A stretch of DNA of 64,000 nucleotides from JAICUY01 sp963716585. Lineage in GTDB: Bacteria > Chloroflexota > Limnocylindria > QHBO01. Made by a program: the position numbers and the translations under genes. The notes under the pieces are model-generated. The model was not told the origin of the DNA, ran no database searches, and saw only the letters and a program-made list of their open reading frames with translations. The DNA lies in NCBI GenBank assembly GCA_963716585.1, contig CAVQTN010000004.1, forward strand, positions 124,001 through 188,000, in the 5' to 3' direction. This document shows, one piece after another, positions 9,079 through 17,381 of this stretch. Each line of letters starts with the position of its first letter. Within the stretch, counting starts at the first letter, position 1.

Positions 9079-10352
9079 CCCAGGAGCTGCACAAGCTCGG
9101 TGAGGTGCTGCGTTCCGCCCGCGAGGCGAAGGGCGTCGACCTGCCACGGGTCGAGCGCGACACCAAGATCCGGTCGCGCTACCTGTCGGCACTCGAGAGC
9201 GGCAGCTACCGCGACCTGCCCGGATCGGTCTACACGAAGGGCTTCCTGCGCAACTACGGGCTCTACCTTGGCCTGGATCCGGAGTACCTGATCGACCTCT
9301 ACCGCCTGGAGAGCTCCGCTGCGCCGCTGGACGGCCGCAGCAGCGCGCTGCCGCCGCGCCCGATCACGACTCGTCGCTCGCGGGCCTTCGTGCTGACGCC
9401 GGGCGCGGTCTTCGCCGCCCTGCTGACCGTTGCCGTGGCCGCGTTCGTCTTCTACATCGGTCACGAGCTGATCACCTTCGCCCGGACTCCTGAGCTGCGG
9501 GTGACCGACCCCGCAGGTGACGTCGCCGCGTATCACCAGCTGGAGTACACCGTGCGTGGCGTGGCGCCGCCGAACTCACGCATCACCGTGACCGAGCTGC
9601 GCGAAAATCCAACGGTGATTGCCGACGAGGACGGCAACTTCAGCATCACGATCATGCTCGTCCCAGGCTCGAACGTGATCACGCTCGTCGCCAGCGACCC
9701 AGTCACCAAGCGCGACAGCGATGCGCAGCGCCGAACCATCCAGGTCGTCACCGGCCAGCCGAGCCAGCCGCCGAGCTCGGGGCTGACCCTGGCGGAACCT
9801 GCGGACGGCGCCAAGGTCGGCGCGCCGCTGAAGCTCAGCGGGATGGCTCCGCCCGGCGCTCGGCTTACCGTCACCGCTCGGCTCGTCAAGGCGGCGAGCC
9901 CGGGGTTCAGCATCGTTGACGGCGCCAACCGAACCGTGAAGCTGCCGGCACCGAAGGCACCAGCCGCGCTGTCACTGGAGTCGGGCGCGGATGGGGCATT
10001 CTCAGGTGTGCTGCAGCTGGCGCCGGGGAGCTGGGAGCTGATCGTCAAGCCTGCGAGCGGGGTGTCCATCGTGCGACATGTCACAGTCAACCCGGGCAAC
10101 GGGCTCGGTGGCACGCTGAGCATCGGCAACGCGCAGTCGTATCTGGAGGTCCTCGAGGACGGCAAGCCGAAGAGCGGCGTGTCCGGCGGCATCAGCCAAC
10201 CCGGCGACAAGGTCAAGCTCAAGGCGAACGACCAGATCCGCTTGCGGGCGGGGAATGCCGCCGCAGTCGACGTCATGATCAACGGCGTGCACGTCGGCCG
10301 TATGGGTGGATCCGGCGCGGTCGTCGACTGGATCATCAGTCGCGACCGATAG
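9075..10352 (+). CDS. RodZ-like membrane protein with N-terminal helix-turn-helix
   Basis: An HTH_25-type domain occupies about residues 5-75 (LRSAREAKGVDLPRVERDTKI, GSVYTKGFLRNYG). One membrane helix lies near 112-135 and about 290 extracytoplasmic residues follow, with Ig-like glucosyl/PEGA-type repeats and a C-terminal DUF4115-like segment. This is the RodZ layout, which links MreB to the cell-wall elongation machinery. The GTG overlaps the ftsK stop as GTGA. No MreB gene is in the window. The extracytoplasmic part is longer than in E. coli RodZ relatives, so the exact role is inferred. Confidence 0.8.
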   Translation: MTQELHKLGEVLRSAREAKGVDLPRVERDTKIRSRYLSALESGSYRDLPGSVYTKGFLRNYGLYLGLDPEYLIDLYRLESSAAPLDGRSSALPPRPITTRRSRAFVLTPGAVFAALLTVAVAAFVFYIGHELITFARTPELRVTDPAGDVAAYHQLEYTVRGVAPPNSRITVTELRENPTVIADEDGNFSITIMLVPGSNVITLVASDPVTKRDSDAQRRTIQVVTGQPSQPPSSGLTLAEPADGAKVGAPLKLSGMAPPGARLTVTARLVKAASPGFSIVDGANRTVKLPAPKAPAALSLESGADGAFSGVLQLAPGSWELIVKPASGVSIVRHVTVNPGNGLGGTLSIGNAQSYLEVLEDGKPKSGVSGGISQPGDKVKLKANDQIRLRAGNAAAVDVMINGVHVGRMGGSGAVVDWIISRDR

Positions 10353-10373
10353 AGGAGCGAGAAGAGGAGCGTC

Positions 10374-10862
10374 ATGGCAGAGTCTTCGTTCGACCTCGTG
10401 AGCGACTTCGACCAGCAGGAGCTGGTCAACGCGCTCGACCAGGTGCGCCGCGAGATCGCATCGCGTTACGACCTCAAGGACAGCCGATCGTCGCTCGAGC
10501 TCGCCAAAGAGGGGATCACGCTGCAGACGGCGGACGAGTACCACGCCAACGCGATCAAGGACCTGCTGCAGTCCAAGGCCGTGCGGCGCGGCCTGTCGTT
10601 GAAGATTTTCGACTGGGGCAGGATCGAGCCGGCGGGAGGCGGAACCGTGCGCCAGCAGATCGCGCTCAGGCGCGGGCTCAGCAGCGAGCAGGCCAAAGAT
10701 CTGTCGAAGAAGATCCGCGACCTGTTCCCGAAGACCAAGCCGTCCATCCAGGGCGACTCGGTCCGGGTCAGCGCCAAGAGCAAGGACGATCTGCAGGCCG
10801 TGATCGGCTTCCTCCGCGGTCTGGACTTCCCTGTCGAGCTGCAGTACGAGAACTACCGCTAG
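10374..10862 (+). CDS. YajQ-family nucleotide-binding protein
   Basis: 162 residues, the standard length for YajQ (DUF520), a ferredoxin-fold protein that binds nucleotides; some members bind c-di-GMP. Family marks are the N-terminal SSFDLVSDFDQQELVNALDQ, SRYDLKDS and the C-terminal FLRGLDFPVELQYENYR. The ATG has a strong purine-rich ribosome site (GAGGAGCG). Two GGDEF proteins elsewhere in the window make a c-di-GMP link plausible but unproven. Confidence 0.92.
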   Translation: MAESSFDLVSDFDQQELVNALDQVRREIASRYDLKDSRSSLELAKEGITLQTADEYHANAIKDLLQSKAVRRGLSLKIFDWGRIEPAGGGTVRQQIALRRGLSSEQAKDLSKKIRDLFPKTKPSIQGDSVRVSAKSKDDLQAVIGFLRGLDFPVELQYENYR

Positions 10863-10866
10863 GGTG

Positions 10867-11382
10867 ATGACGACCAGCCTGCCACCGCCCTACGAAAGAC
10901 TCGTGGCAGCCGCCCAGCGGCTCGGCGAGGCGCTGCGCGAGCGCGGTTGGTGGCTGGCGACCGCCGAATCGTGCACCGGCGGCCTGGTCGGCCATGCCAT
11001 CACCGCGATCCCCGGTGCCAGTCGCTACTACGTCGGCGGCGTCATCAGCTACTCGGATCGGGCCAAGCAGATGGAGCTGGGCGTGCCGGCGGTGATGCTC
11101 GCCGAGCACGGCGCGGTCTCGCCGGAGGTGGCCGTCGCCATGGCGGACGGTGCGCGCCTGCGATTTGGGGTCGACGTCGGCATGGGGGTGACCGGCATCG
11201 CCGGCCCGGGAGGTGGCGGCGCCGGCAAGCCGGTCGGGGTCGTCTACCTGGCGGTCGCACGCCGGGGCCGCCCGCCACGCGTCGAACGCCGTGATTGGCC
11301 ATTCGACCGGGATGGCAACAAGCGGGCGTCCGCGTTGCGTCTGCTCGAGCTCGCGACGGCCGAGATCGAGGCCGCGGCGTGA
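10867..11382 (+). CDS. CinA C-terminal family nicotinamide-nucleotide amidohydrolase
   Basis: A stand-alone CinA C-terminal domain (PncC type), which deamidates NMN to nicotinate mononucleotide in pyridine-nucleotide recycling. Visible marks: TAESCTGG near residue 36, GASRYYVGGVISYS, HGAVSPEVA and GVTGIAGPGGG. The N-terminal molybdopterin-binding-like domain of long CinA is absent. A GTG immediately before the ATG is also in frame. Confidence 0.92.
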   Translation: MTTSLPPPYERLVAAAQRLGEALRERGWWLATAESCTGGLVGHAITAIPGASRYYVGGVISYSDRAKQMELGVPAVMLAEHGAVSPEVAVAMADGARLRFGVDVGMGVTGIAGPGGGGAGKPVGVVYLAVARRGRPPRVERRDWPFDRDGNKRASALRLLELATAEIEAAA

Positions 11383-11403
11383 CGCTGCTGCAGGCCTAGC
11401 CGA

Positions 11404-12822
11404 GTGGTCCGCCCGGGCGAGCGGATCCACGTCATCGGCATCGCCGGGTCCGGCGCCGCCGGCACGGCGCTGCTCGCCTCCCTGGCGGGGGCGATCGTCG
11501 ATGGCTGCGACCTGGATGCCCCCTCGCCCTACACTCCGTCTCTCGACGACGCCGGCGTGCGGTGGGTCGTCGGGCATGATGCGGCCCATCTCCGCGGCGT
11601 GGACCGCGTCGCGATCACGCCGGCGATGCGCGCTCATCCCGGCCTCGGCGAGCTCGTCGCTGCCGAGGCCGCGGGCCTCCCGGTCGTCCCGTGGCAGGCG
11701 CTCCTCGGCGAGCTGATGGGGGAGCGTGGCCACCTCGGACTGGCGGTCACCGGAACGCATGGCAAGTCGACGACAACCGCGCTCCTTGGCCACCTGCTCA
11801 TCGACGCCGGCCTGGATCCGACGGTCGAGGTGGGCGCGCTCATTGCAGAATGGGGTGCCACGGTGCGCGCCGGCGGGGGAGCGCCTTTCCTGGTGGAGGC
11901 GGACGAGTTCGGCGACAACTTCCTCAACTACCACCCCGCGGCGGTGATCCTGACCAACGTCGAGATGGACCATCCCGACTTCTTCGCCGATCGCGCGGCG
12001 GTGCTCGCGAGTGTCGAGCGATTCGTGCGCGGCATGCGACCCGACCCGCGGATCGGCGGCTGCCTCCTGCTCGCAGCCGCCGACGATCCCGGGGTGGATG
12101 AGCTCGTGGGTCGTCTCGGCGACTGGGCCGGAAGTGTTGAACGCTACGGCGCCGCCGACCTGGCGGCCACGAACGTCTCATACGGCCCGGACGGCACGTC
12201 CTTCGACCTCGGGGGCCAGCGCTTCGAGATGGGCCTCGCGGGCGAGCACAACGTGCGGAACGCCACGGCGGCGCTGCTTCTTGCGAAGCGCCTCGACGCA
12301 CCGGCCACAGTCCTCGCGTCGTCCCTGGCCACGTTCGTCGGAGCCGGGCGCCGGATGGAGCTGATCGCCGATACTGCGGGGGTGACGGTCTACGACGACT
12401 ACGGCCACCATCCCACCGAGGTGCGCGCCGCGCTGAGCGCCGCCCGCCAGAAGGTCGGCGCCCGGCGGCTGTGGGCCGTCTTCGAGCCGCACATGTACTC
12501 GCGCACCGCGCTCTTCCTGGACGAGTTCGCCGGAAGCTTCGACGATGCCGACGAGGTCGTGATCGCCGACATCTTCGCCTCACGCGACACCGACACGTCG
12601 ACCACCTCCGCGGAGCAGCTCGCCGATGCCATCGAGCGGAGATCGGCGATCCCGGCGATGGCGGGAGGTGACGTGGACAGCACGGCCCAGTACGTCGCCG
12701 AGCACCTGCGCGTGGGCGACGCCGTGTTGGTGATGGGTGCCGGCAAGAGCTACCGCGTCGCTCGCTTGCTGGCGCAGGCGCTCGACGCCGGGATCCTGGA
12801 GCGCCCAAGGTCGCCGTCGTGA
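11404..12822 (+). CDS. murC: UDP-N-acetylmuramate--L-alanine ligase (MurC-like Mur ligase)
   Basis: Adds L-alanine to UDP-MurNAc in peptidoglycan synthesis. Three Mur domains: an N-terminal Rossmann part (HVIGIAGSGAAGTALLAS), a central ATP-binding part (TGTHGKSTTTALLGH; EADEFGDNFLNY; TNVEMDHPDFF) and a C-terminal part (VYDDYGHHPTEV; FEPHMYSRTALF). The 472-residue length is normal. GTG is the first possible start after an in-frame stop. Mpl, the murein-tripeptide ligase, is a close relative and cannot be excluded. It overlaps the next gene as GTGA. Confidence 0.85.
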   Translation: MVRPGERIHVIGIAGSGAAGTALLASLAGAIVDGCDLDAPSPYTPSLDDAGVRWVVGHDAAHLRGVDRVAITPAMRAHPGLGELVAAEAAGLPVVPWQALLGELMGERGHLGLAVTGTHGKSTTTALLGHLLIDAGLDPTVEVGALIAEWGATVRAGGGAPFLVEADEFGDNFLNYHPAAVILTNVEMDHPDFFADRAAVLASVERFVRGMRPDPRIGGCLLLAAADDPGVDELVGRLGDWAGSVERYGAADLAATNVSYGPDGTSFDLGGQRFEMGLAGEHNVRNATAALLLAKRLDAPATVLASSLATFVGAGRRMELIADTAGVTVYDDYGHHPTEVRAALSAARQKVGARRLWAVFEPHMYSRTALFLDEFAGSFDDADEVVIADIFASRDTDTSTTSAEQLADAIERRSAIPAMAGGDVDSTAQYVAEHLRVGDAVLVMGAGKSYRVARLLAQALDAGILERPRSPS

Positions 12823-13196
12823 TCGGTGCCCGCGCCGGCATCCTGAGCCTGTTCCTGGCGCTCGCGGTGGCGGTTGCGGAACAGGGGCTGGTGCGGCTCG
12901 TGTCAGCCTCGGGCGCCAGGGACCAGCCGGCCCTGGTGCTGGTGCTGCTGCTCGCCGCGTTCCTGGGCGTTCTCACCGCGGTGTTGACGCGAACGCTGCG
13001 GCTGCCCGGAGCGACCGCACCGACCGCGCTGGTGCTCGGCTGGACCCTGGTCCCCGCGGTCCTGGCGCTGGTTCCGAGCGCGGCGGCCGGCCTGTTCGCA
13101 GGGGACGCGGCGCTGACGGCGTCCGAATCACTGTCGCTGGCGGTCGCGACAATCGCAGCCGCGGTGACCCTCGGCGTGCCTGCCGAACGCAGCTGA
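12819..13196 (+). CDS. Small membrane protein of unknown function
   Basis: 125 residues with three or four hydrophobic helices and few charged residues; no family recognised. It overlaps the MurC-like gene as GTGA at its start, and its stop shares a base with the carboxypeptidase ATG. It is therefore in a tightly coupled three-gene unit with cell-wall genes, which suggests, without proving, a role at the envelope. Confidence 0.65.
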   Translation: MIGARAGILSLFLALAVAVAEQGLVRLVSASGARDQPALVLVLLLAAFLGVLTAVLTRTLRLPGATAPTALVLGWTLVPAVLALVPSAAAGLFAGDAALTASESLSLAVATIAAAVTLGVPAERS

Positions 13197-15139
13197 TGGC
13201 TCGGCGGCGGCGCGGCGCGCACCTGCTCAGCGCCTTGCTGCTGCTGGGCGCCATGCTCGTGCCGGCTCCGGCAGCGGCGTTCCCCGCGGCCGACGCGGGG
13301 TATCACACCTACGCCGAGATGCAGGCCGACATCAGCGCCGTGGCCGCCGCGCACCCATCGCTCGTGCGCATCGTGAGCATCGGCCGCAGCTACGGCGGCC
13401 GTCAGCTGTGGGCCGCCAAGGTCAGCGACCACGTGACCGTCGACGAGAACGAGCCGGAGGTCCTTTTCGACGGCGGCCATCACGCGCGCGAGCACATCAG
13501 TGTCGAGATGACCATCCGGCTGTTGCATTACCTGGCCGAGGGCTACGGTCGCAACACCGCCATTACGCGTCGCGTCGACGGCACCGAGTCGTGGATCGTC
13601 TTCAACCTGAATCCTGACGGGACCGAATACGACCAGGGCTCGGGGGCCTACCGTGACTGGCGCAAGAACCGGCAGCCGACACCCGGCTCGTCGGGGATCG
13701 GCACCGACCTGAATCGGAACTACGCCGATGCCTGGGCCTGCTGCGGCGGCTCGAGTGGCTTGCCGACCTCCGAGACGTATCGCGGGCCGGCACCGTGGTC
13801 CGCTCCGGAGACACGGGCCATGCGCGACTTCGTCAACGGCCGCGTTGTCGGCGGGCGCCAGCAGATTGTCGCGCACCTTACCTTCCATTCCTACGGCAGG
13901 CTGGTCCTGTGGCCGTGGGGACACACGTCTGCCGGTGTGCCGATTGCCGATGACCGCGCCGTGCTCAGCGCGCTGGGCGGTTCGATGGCCTCGCTGGCCG
14001 GCTATGGCGCCATGCAGTCGCACGGGCTGTATGTGACCGATGGCGACGAGATCGACTGGATGTACGGCGTGCACCGCATCCTGAGCTTCACCGTCGAGAT
14101 GGCCGACCGTCGTTACCCGCCAGACGAGATGATCCCGAGCGAGACCTCGCGCGTGCTGCCGGCCATCGATCACCTGCTCGACCACGCGGCCTGCCCGTAC
14201 GAGGTGACGGGACGCGCCGCGCAGCACTGCCCGCCGGACTGGGTCAGCCGGCTGGCCGGCAACGACCGGTACGCCACCGCCGCCAAGGTGGCAGCACCTC
14301 AAGCACCCGGAGCGCCGGTCGTCTTCGTGGCGAGTGGCACGACCTTTCCTGACGCGCTCGCCGGCGGCGTGGTGGCCGGCCTTGACCGGGCGCCGCTGCT
14401 GCTCGTTCGCCCGTCGGGAATCCCGACCGCCACCGCGGCAGAGCTGGTGCGGCTGAGGCCGGGCCGCATCGTGCTGCTGGGTGGCAGCGCGGTCGTGTCC
14501 GAGACAGTTCGCAGCGGGCTCGAGCAATACACCAACGGCAGCGTCTCGCGCCTCGCGGGCGCGGATCGCTATGCCTCGGCCGCCGCGATTTCGGCGGCCA
14601 CGTTCACACCGGGCGTGCCGGTGGCCTACGTTGCCTGGGGCGGCGGCTTCGCGGATGCCCTGGCCGGCGTCCCCGCCGCGATCCACGGCGACGGCCCGCT
14701 GCTCCTCGTTCGGGCGGGCGGGATCCCCGCCACCACGGCCAGCGAGCTCGCTCGCCTGCAGCCGTCGCGCATCGTCATCCTGGGCGGCACCGGCGTCGTT
14801 TCGCCCGCCGTCGAATCGTCGCTGGCAAGCTTCGCGGCCAACGTCACGCGGCTGGCCGGCACCGACCGGTACGCGACCGCCGGTGCGATCGCGAACGCCA
14901 CGTTTTCCTCAGCCACGACGACCTTCCTGGCGAGTGGCCTCGACTTCCCCGACGCGTTGGCCGGCGGCCCGGCGGCAGGCACCATGGGTGCACCGTTGCT
15001 GCTGGCCCGACCATCAAGCCTGCCGGCCGTGACGGCAACCGAGCTGGGCCGTCTACAGCCGACGGCGATCAAGATCCTGGGCGGCAGCGCCTCGATCTGG
15101 CAGGACGTCGCCGCGGCCGCTGCGCTCGCGGCGCGCTGA
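13196..15139 (+). CDS. Secreted M14 zinc carboxypeptidase with three cell-wall-binding repeats
   Basis: 647 residues. A signal peptide (RRRR followed by a hydrophobic stretch, cleavage after about AAA at 26-28) precedes an M14 metallocarboxypeptidase domain (about 35-340) with zinc ligands H96 and E99 (HAREH), the substrate-binding LNRNY, a third His in LTFHSYG and the catalytic Glu in FTVEMADR. Three cell-wall-binding repeat 2 units follow (each opening with RLAG-x-DRYA), as in proteins non-covalently attached to Gram-positive walls. Probably trims peptides at the cell surface; whether it acts on peptidoglycan or protein is unknown. The upstream open frame extends well before this ATG, but the signal peptide fixes the start. 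Confidence 0.9.
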   Translation: MARRRRGAHLLSALLLLGAMLVPAPAAAFPAADAGYHTYAEMQADISAVAAAHPSLVRIVSIGRSYGGRQLWAAKVSDHVTVDENEPEVLFDGGHHAREHISVEMTIRLLHYLAEGYGRNTAITRRVDGTESWIVFNLNPDGTEYDQGSGAYRDWRKNRQPTPGSSGIGTDLNRNYADAWACCGGSSGLPTSETYRGPAPWSAPETRAMRDFVNGRVVGGRQQIVAHLTFHSYGRLVLWPWGHTSAGVPIADDRAVLSALGGSMASLAGYGAMQSHGLYVTDGDEIDWMYGVHRILSFTVEMADRRYPPDEMIPSETSRVLPAIDHLLDHAACPYEVTGRAAQHCPPDWVSRLAGNDRYATAAKVAAPQAPGAPVVFVASGTTFPDALAGGVVAGLDRAPLLLVRPSGIPTATAAELVRLRPGRIVLLGGSAVVSETVRSGLEQYTNGSVSRLAGADRYASAAAISAATFTPGVPVAYVAWGGGFADALAGVPAAIHGDGPLLLVRAGGIPATTASELARLQPSRIVILGGTGVVSPAVESSLASFAANVTRLAGTDRYATAGAIANATFSSATTTFLASGLDFPDALAGGPAAGTMGAPLLLARPSSLPAVTATELGRLQPTAIKILGGSASIWQDVAAAAALAAR

Positions 15140-15180
15140 GGCGATCAGCCGGCTCGCGGCGCGCCGAGCCGATCAGCCGG
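15125..15180. repeat. Adjacent 28-base tandem duplication over two stop codons
   Basis: Two immediately adjacent 28-base units differing at two positions (T/C and G/C). Unit 1 contains the carboxypeptidase stop and unit 2 contains the antiporter stop on the other strand. It looks like a recent local duplication. Confidence 0.8.
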
Positions 15181-16264
15181 GCAGCGGCGGCCCGTACCAC
15201 ACGCTGGCGGCGATGATGAGATAGAGCCCGATGAGCGCCAGTCCTTCGATGTAGGTCGACTCTCCGTCGAACACGACGAAGGCCGCCAGGATCGCGGCCA
15301 GGGCGAGCGCCGCGATGAGCAGCAGGGGCGCGACCAGCGTCAGACCCGGGCCGCCGATCAGGATGCTGATCAGCACCAGCGCGGGGATCAGCAGCAGGGC
15401 CACCTGCAGGCTGCTGTTCAGGATCAGGCTGACTGCCAGGTCCGCCTGGTTGCGAGCGGCCGCGGTGATCCCGACCACGTTCTCCACCGCGTTCCCGGCG
15501 ATCGCAACCACCACCAGGCCGACGAACTCCTCCGAGAGGCCCAGCCCGGCCATCGCCGGCCGCAGCGCCTCCACGAACCAGTCGGAAACGATGGCCGCGC
15601 CGATGGCGGCCACGGCCAGCACGACGAGCGAAGCCTGGAGCGGCCAGCTGCGGTCGCGGGTGCCTGCCTCGCGCGTCGGGCCGATGGTCCCGTGGATCGA
15701 TGACGGAATGCTCGCGACGAACACGAGCAGCAGCACGAGCGAGGTGATGACGCTCAGGTCGCGGGCATGACCGGCGTCGGGAGCACCCGGCGCGGTCGCC
15801 AGCGTGGGAATTGCAAGCGATGCCACCGACAGCACCAGCAGCATGGCCGTCATGCGGGTCGTGTCGGCGCCGAAGCGCTGGGGACCATGGCGCAGGCCGC
15901 CGACGAAGAACGCCAGGCCGAGGACCAGCAGGCTATTGGCCAGGATCGAGCCGATGAGCGCAGTCTGGACCACGACCACCAGCCCCGCCTGCAACGCAAA
16001 GATGCTGATGAAAAGCTCGGGCAGGTTGCCGAGCGCCGACTGCAGCACGCCGGTTGCCCCAGGCCCCAGCCGCGCACCAAGCTCGTCGGTCGCCGCACCG
16101 ACGACAGCCGCGAGGCTGGCGAGCGCAACCGCGGTCGCCACGAAGACCGTGATCTGGCTGGCACCGCCAATCTTCAACCCTGCGGAGGCGAGTGTGGCAA
16201 GCAGCGCCACGGCACCCAGGATCAGCGCGGTGCGCCCCGCAGCAGCCATAAACCGCGAAAGCAT
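15173..16264 (-). CDS. Calcium/proton antiporter of the CaCA family
   Basis: A 363-residue membrane protein with about eleven hydrophobic helices. The two CaCA alpha-repeats are visible: ALGNLPELFIS near residue 79 and IAGNAVENVVGI near residue 254, each with the acidic residue that binds the cation. The length matches ChaA/Cax-type Ca2+/H+ exchangers. The ATG is preceded at exactly six bases by TAGAAT, suggesting a leaderless transcript. It is convergent with the carboxypeptidase gene. Confidence 0.88.
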   Translation of the reverse strand: MLSRFMAAAGRTALILGAVALLATLASAGLKIGGASQITVFVATAVALASLAAVVGAATDELGARLGPGATGVLQSALGNLPELFISIFALQAGLVVVVQTALIGSILANSLLVLGLAFFVGGLRHGPQRFGADTTRMTAMLLVLSVASLAIPTLATAPGAPDAGHARDLSVITSLVLLLVFVASIPSSIHGTIGPTREAGTRDRSWPLQASLVVLAVAAIGAAIVSDWFVEALRPAMAGLGLSEEFVGLVVVAIAGNAVENVVGITAAARNQADLAVSLILNSSLQVALLLIPALVLISILIGGPGLTLVAPLLLIAALALAAILAAFVVFDGESTYIEGLALIGLYLIIAASVWYGPPLPG

Positions 16265-16270
16265 GGCCGG

Positions 16271-16276
16271 ATTCTA
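16271..16276 (-). promoter_or_regulatory. -10 element TAGAAT, six bases before the antiporter ATG
   Basis: The six bases between the element and the ATG are CCGGCC, leaving no room for a ribosome site; transcription would start at or beside the A of ATG. Confidence 0.55.
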
Positions 16277-16341
16277 TGATGCGCGGCCGTCGAGGGATCG
16301 CGATCGCCGACCGGAGCTCGGGTGCTTGGAAACCCAGTTAG

Positions 16342-16369
16342 TTGCATCCGCAATCATCGGTGCTATCAT
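16342..16369 (+). promoter_or_regulatory. Pirin promoter: TTGCAT, 16 bases, TATCAT
   Basis: TTGCAT (-35-like) and TATCAT (-10) are separated by 16 bases, with the -10 exactly six bases before the pirin ATG. It is the best two-part promoter I see in the window, and it is leaderless. Confidence 0.55.
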
Positions 16370-16375
16370 TGATGC

Positions 16376-17377
16376 ATGCCTGCCATTACCGTCGACGACA
16401 TCACCCTCCTGCCGCGTATCCCGGTCAGCGACCCGAGCAGCGTTCGCGAGCGACCCGTCTTGAGCGTCACCAGCGCGCCGCGAGGCTTCGAAGGGGAGGG
16501 GTTTCCGGTCCGCCGGGCGTTCGCAGGGTGTCGATCTGGCGACTCCTCGACCCGTTCATCCACATGGACCAGATGGGGGAGGTGGAGTACGCTCCCGGCG
16601 AGCCGAAGGGCACGCCCTGGCATCCACATCGCGGCTTCGAGACCGTCACATACATGATGGACGGCACCTTCGAGCACAGCGACTCGAACGGCGGTGGGGG
16701 AGTGATCAGCAACGGCGACACCCAGTGGATGACGGCCGGCGCCGGGATCCTGCACATCGAGAAGCCGCCCGAGAACGCTCGTCGTCAGCGGTGGACTGTT
16801 TCACGGGATTCAGCTATGGGTCAACCTGCCCGCCGCGCAGAAGTGGTCGGCGCCGCGCTACCAGGACATCCGCGCCGCCCAGGTCGCACTGCTGGCCTCG
16901 CCCGACGGGGGAGCACTGGTCCGCGTCATTGCCGGCGAAGTCGGCGGGCACCAAGGCCCGGGATCGACCTACACGCCGATGACCCTGGTGCATGCCACGC
17001 TCAGCCCGGAGGCCGAGCTGGCGCTTCCCTGGCGCGCGGACTACAACGCACTGGTGTATGTGCTGGCCGGCCACGGCACGGTGGGCAGCCAGGGGGCGCG
17101 GATCCAGACTGGGCAGCTGGCCGTCCTTGGTGCCGGCAGCGCCCTGCGCGTTCGAGCGGCGGCAGTCCAGGAGAGCCGCAGCCCGAACCTGGACCTCCTC
17201 GTCCTGGGCGGACGGCCAATCCGCGAGGCAGTCGCCTGGGCCGGTCCCTTCGTGATGAACACGCGCGAAGAGGTGATGCAGGCCTTCACCGACTACCAGG
17301 CCGGCCGTCTCGGGTCGATTCCGGCCGTGCACGGGGCTCCGACCCAGCTGACGGAATCGCAGCCGCAGGACCACTAG
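16376..17377 (+). pseudogene. Pirin family protein, interrupted by two compensating frameshifts
   Basis: The conceptual protein (about 333 residues) is a clear pirin: APRGFEGEGFPVRRAFAG, then DPFIHMDQMGEVEYAPGEP with HPHRGFETVTYM (iron-binding His residues), then GDTQWMTAGAGILHIEKPPE, then LVYVLAGHGTVG. Pirins are bicupin iron proteins, some with quercetinase activity. The first frame is lost near 16525-16530 (one base missing in a G run) and the original frame returns near 16777 (one base extra). Without correction, translation ends after 93 codons. The two shifts cancel and the rest is intact, so sequencing error is as likely as true decay. I see no slippery heptamer for programmed frameshifting. 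Confidence 0.8.
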
Positions 17378-17381
17378 ACCC

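Noticed and set aside
11924..14686. A 920-codon open frame antisense to the murC-like and carboxypeptidase genes
   Set aside because: Long antisense frames are expected in GC-rich genes; its translation is low-complexity Arg/Ala/Gly-rich, has no domain, and three clear genes lie on the other strand.
16520..16780. Programmed frameshifting in the pirin gene
   Set aside because: No slippery heptamer with a following structure is evident and two opposite shifts would be required; error or decay is simpler.
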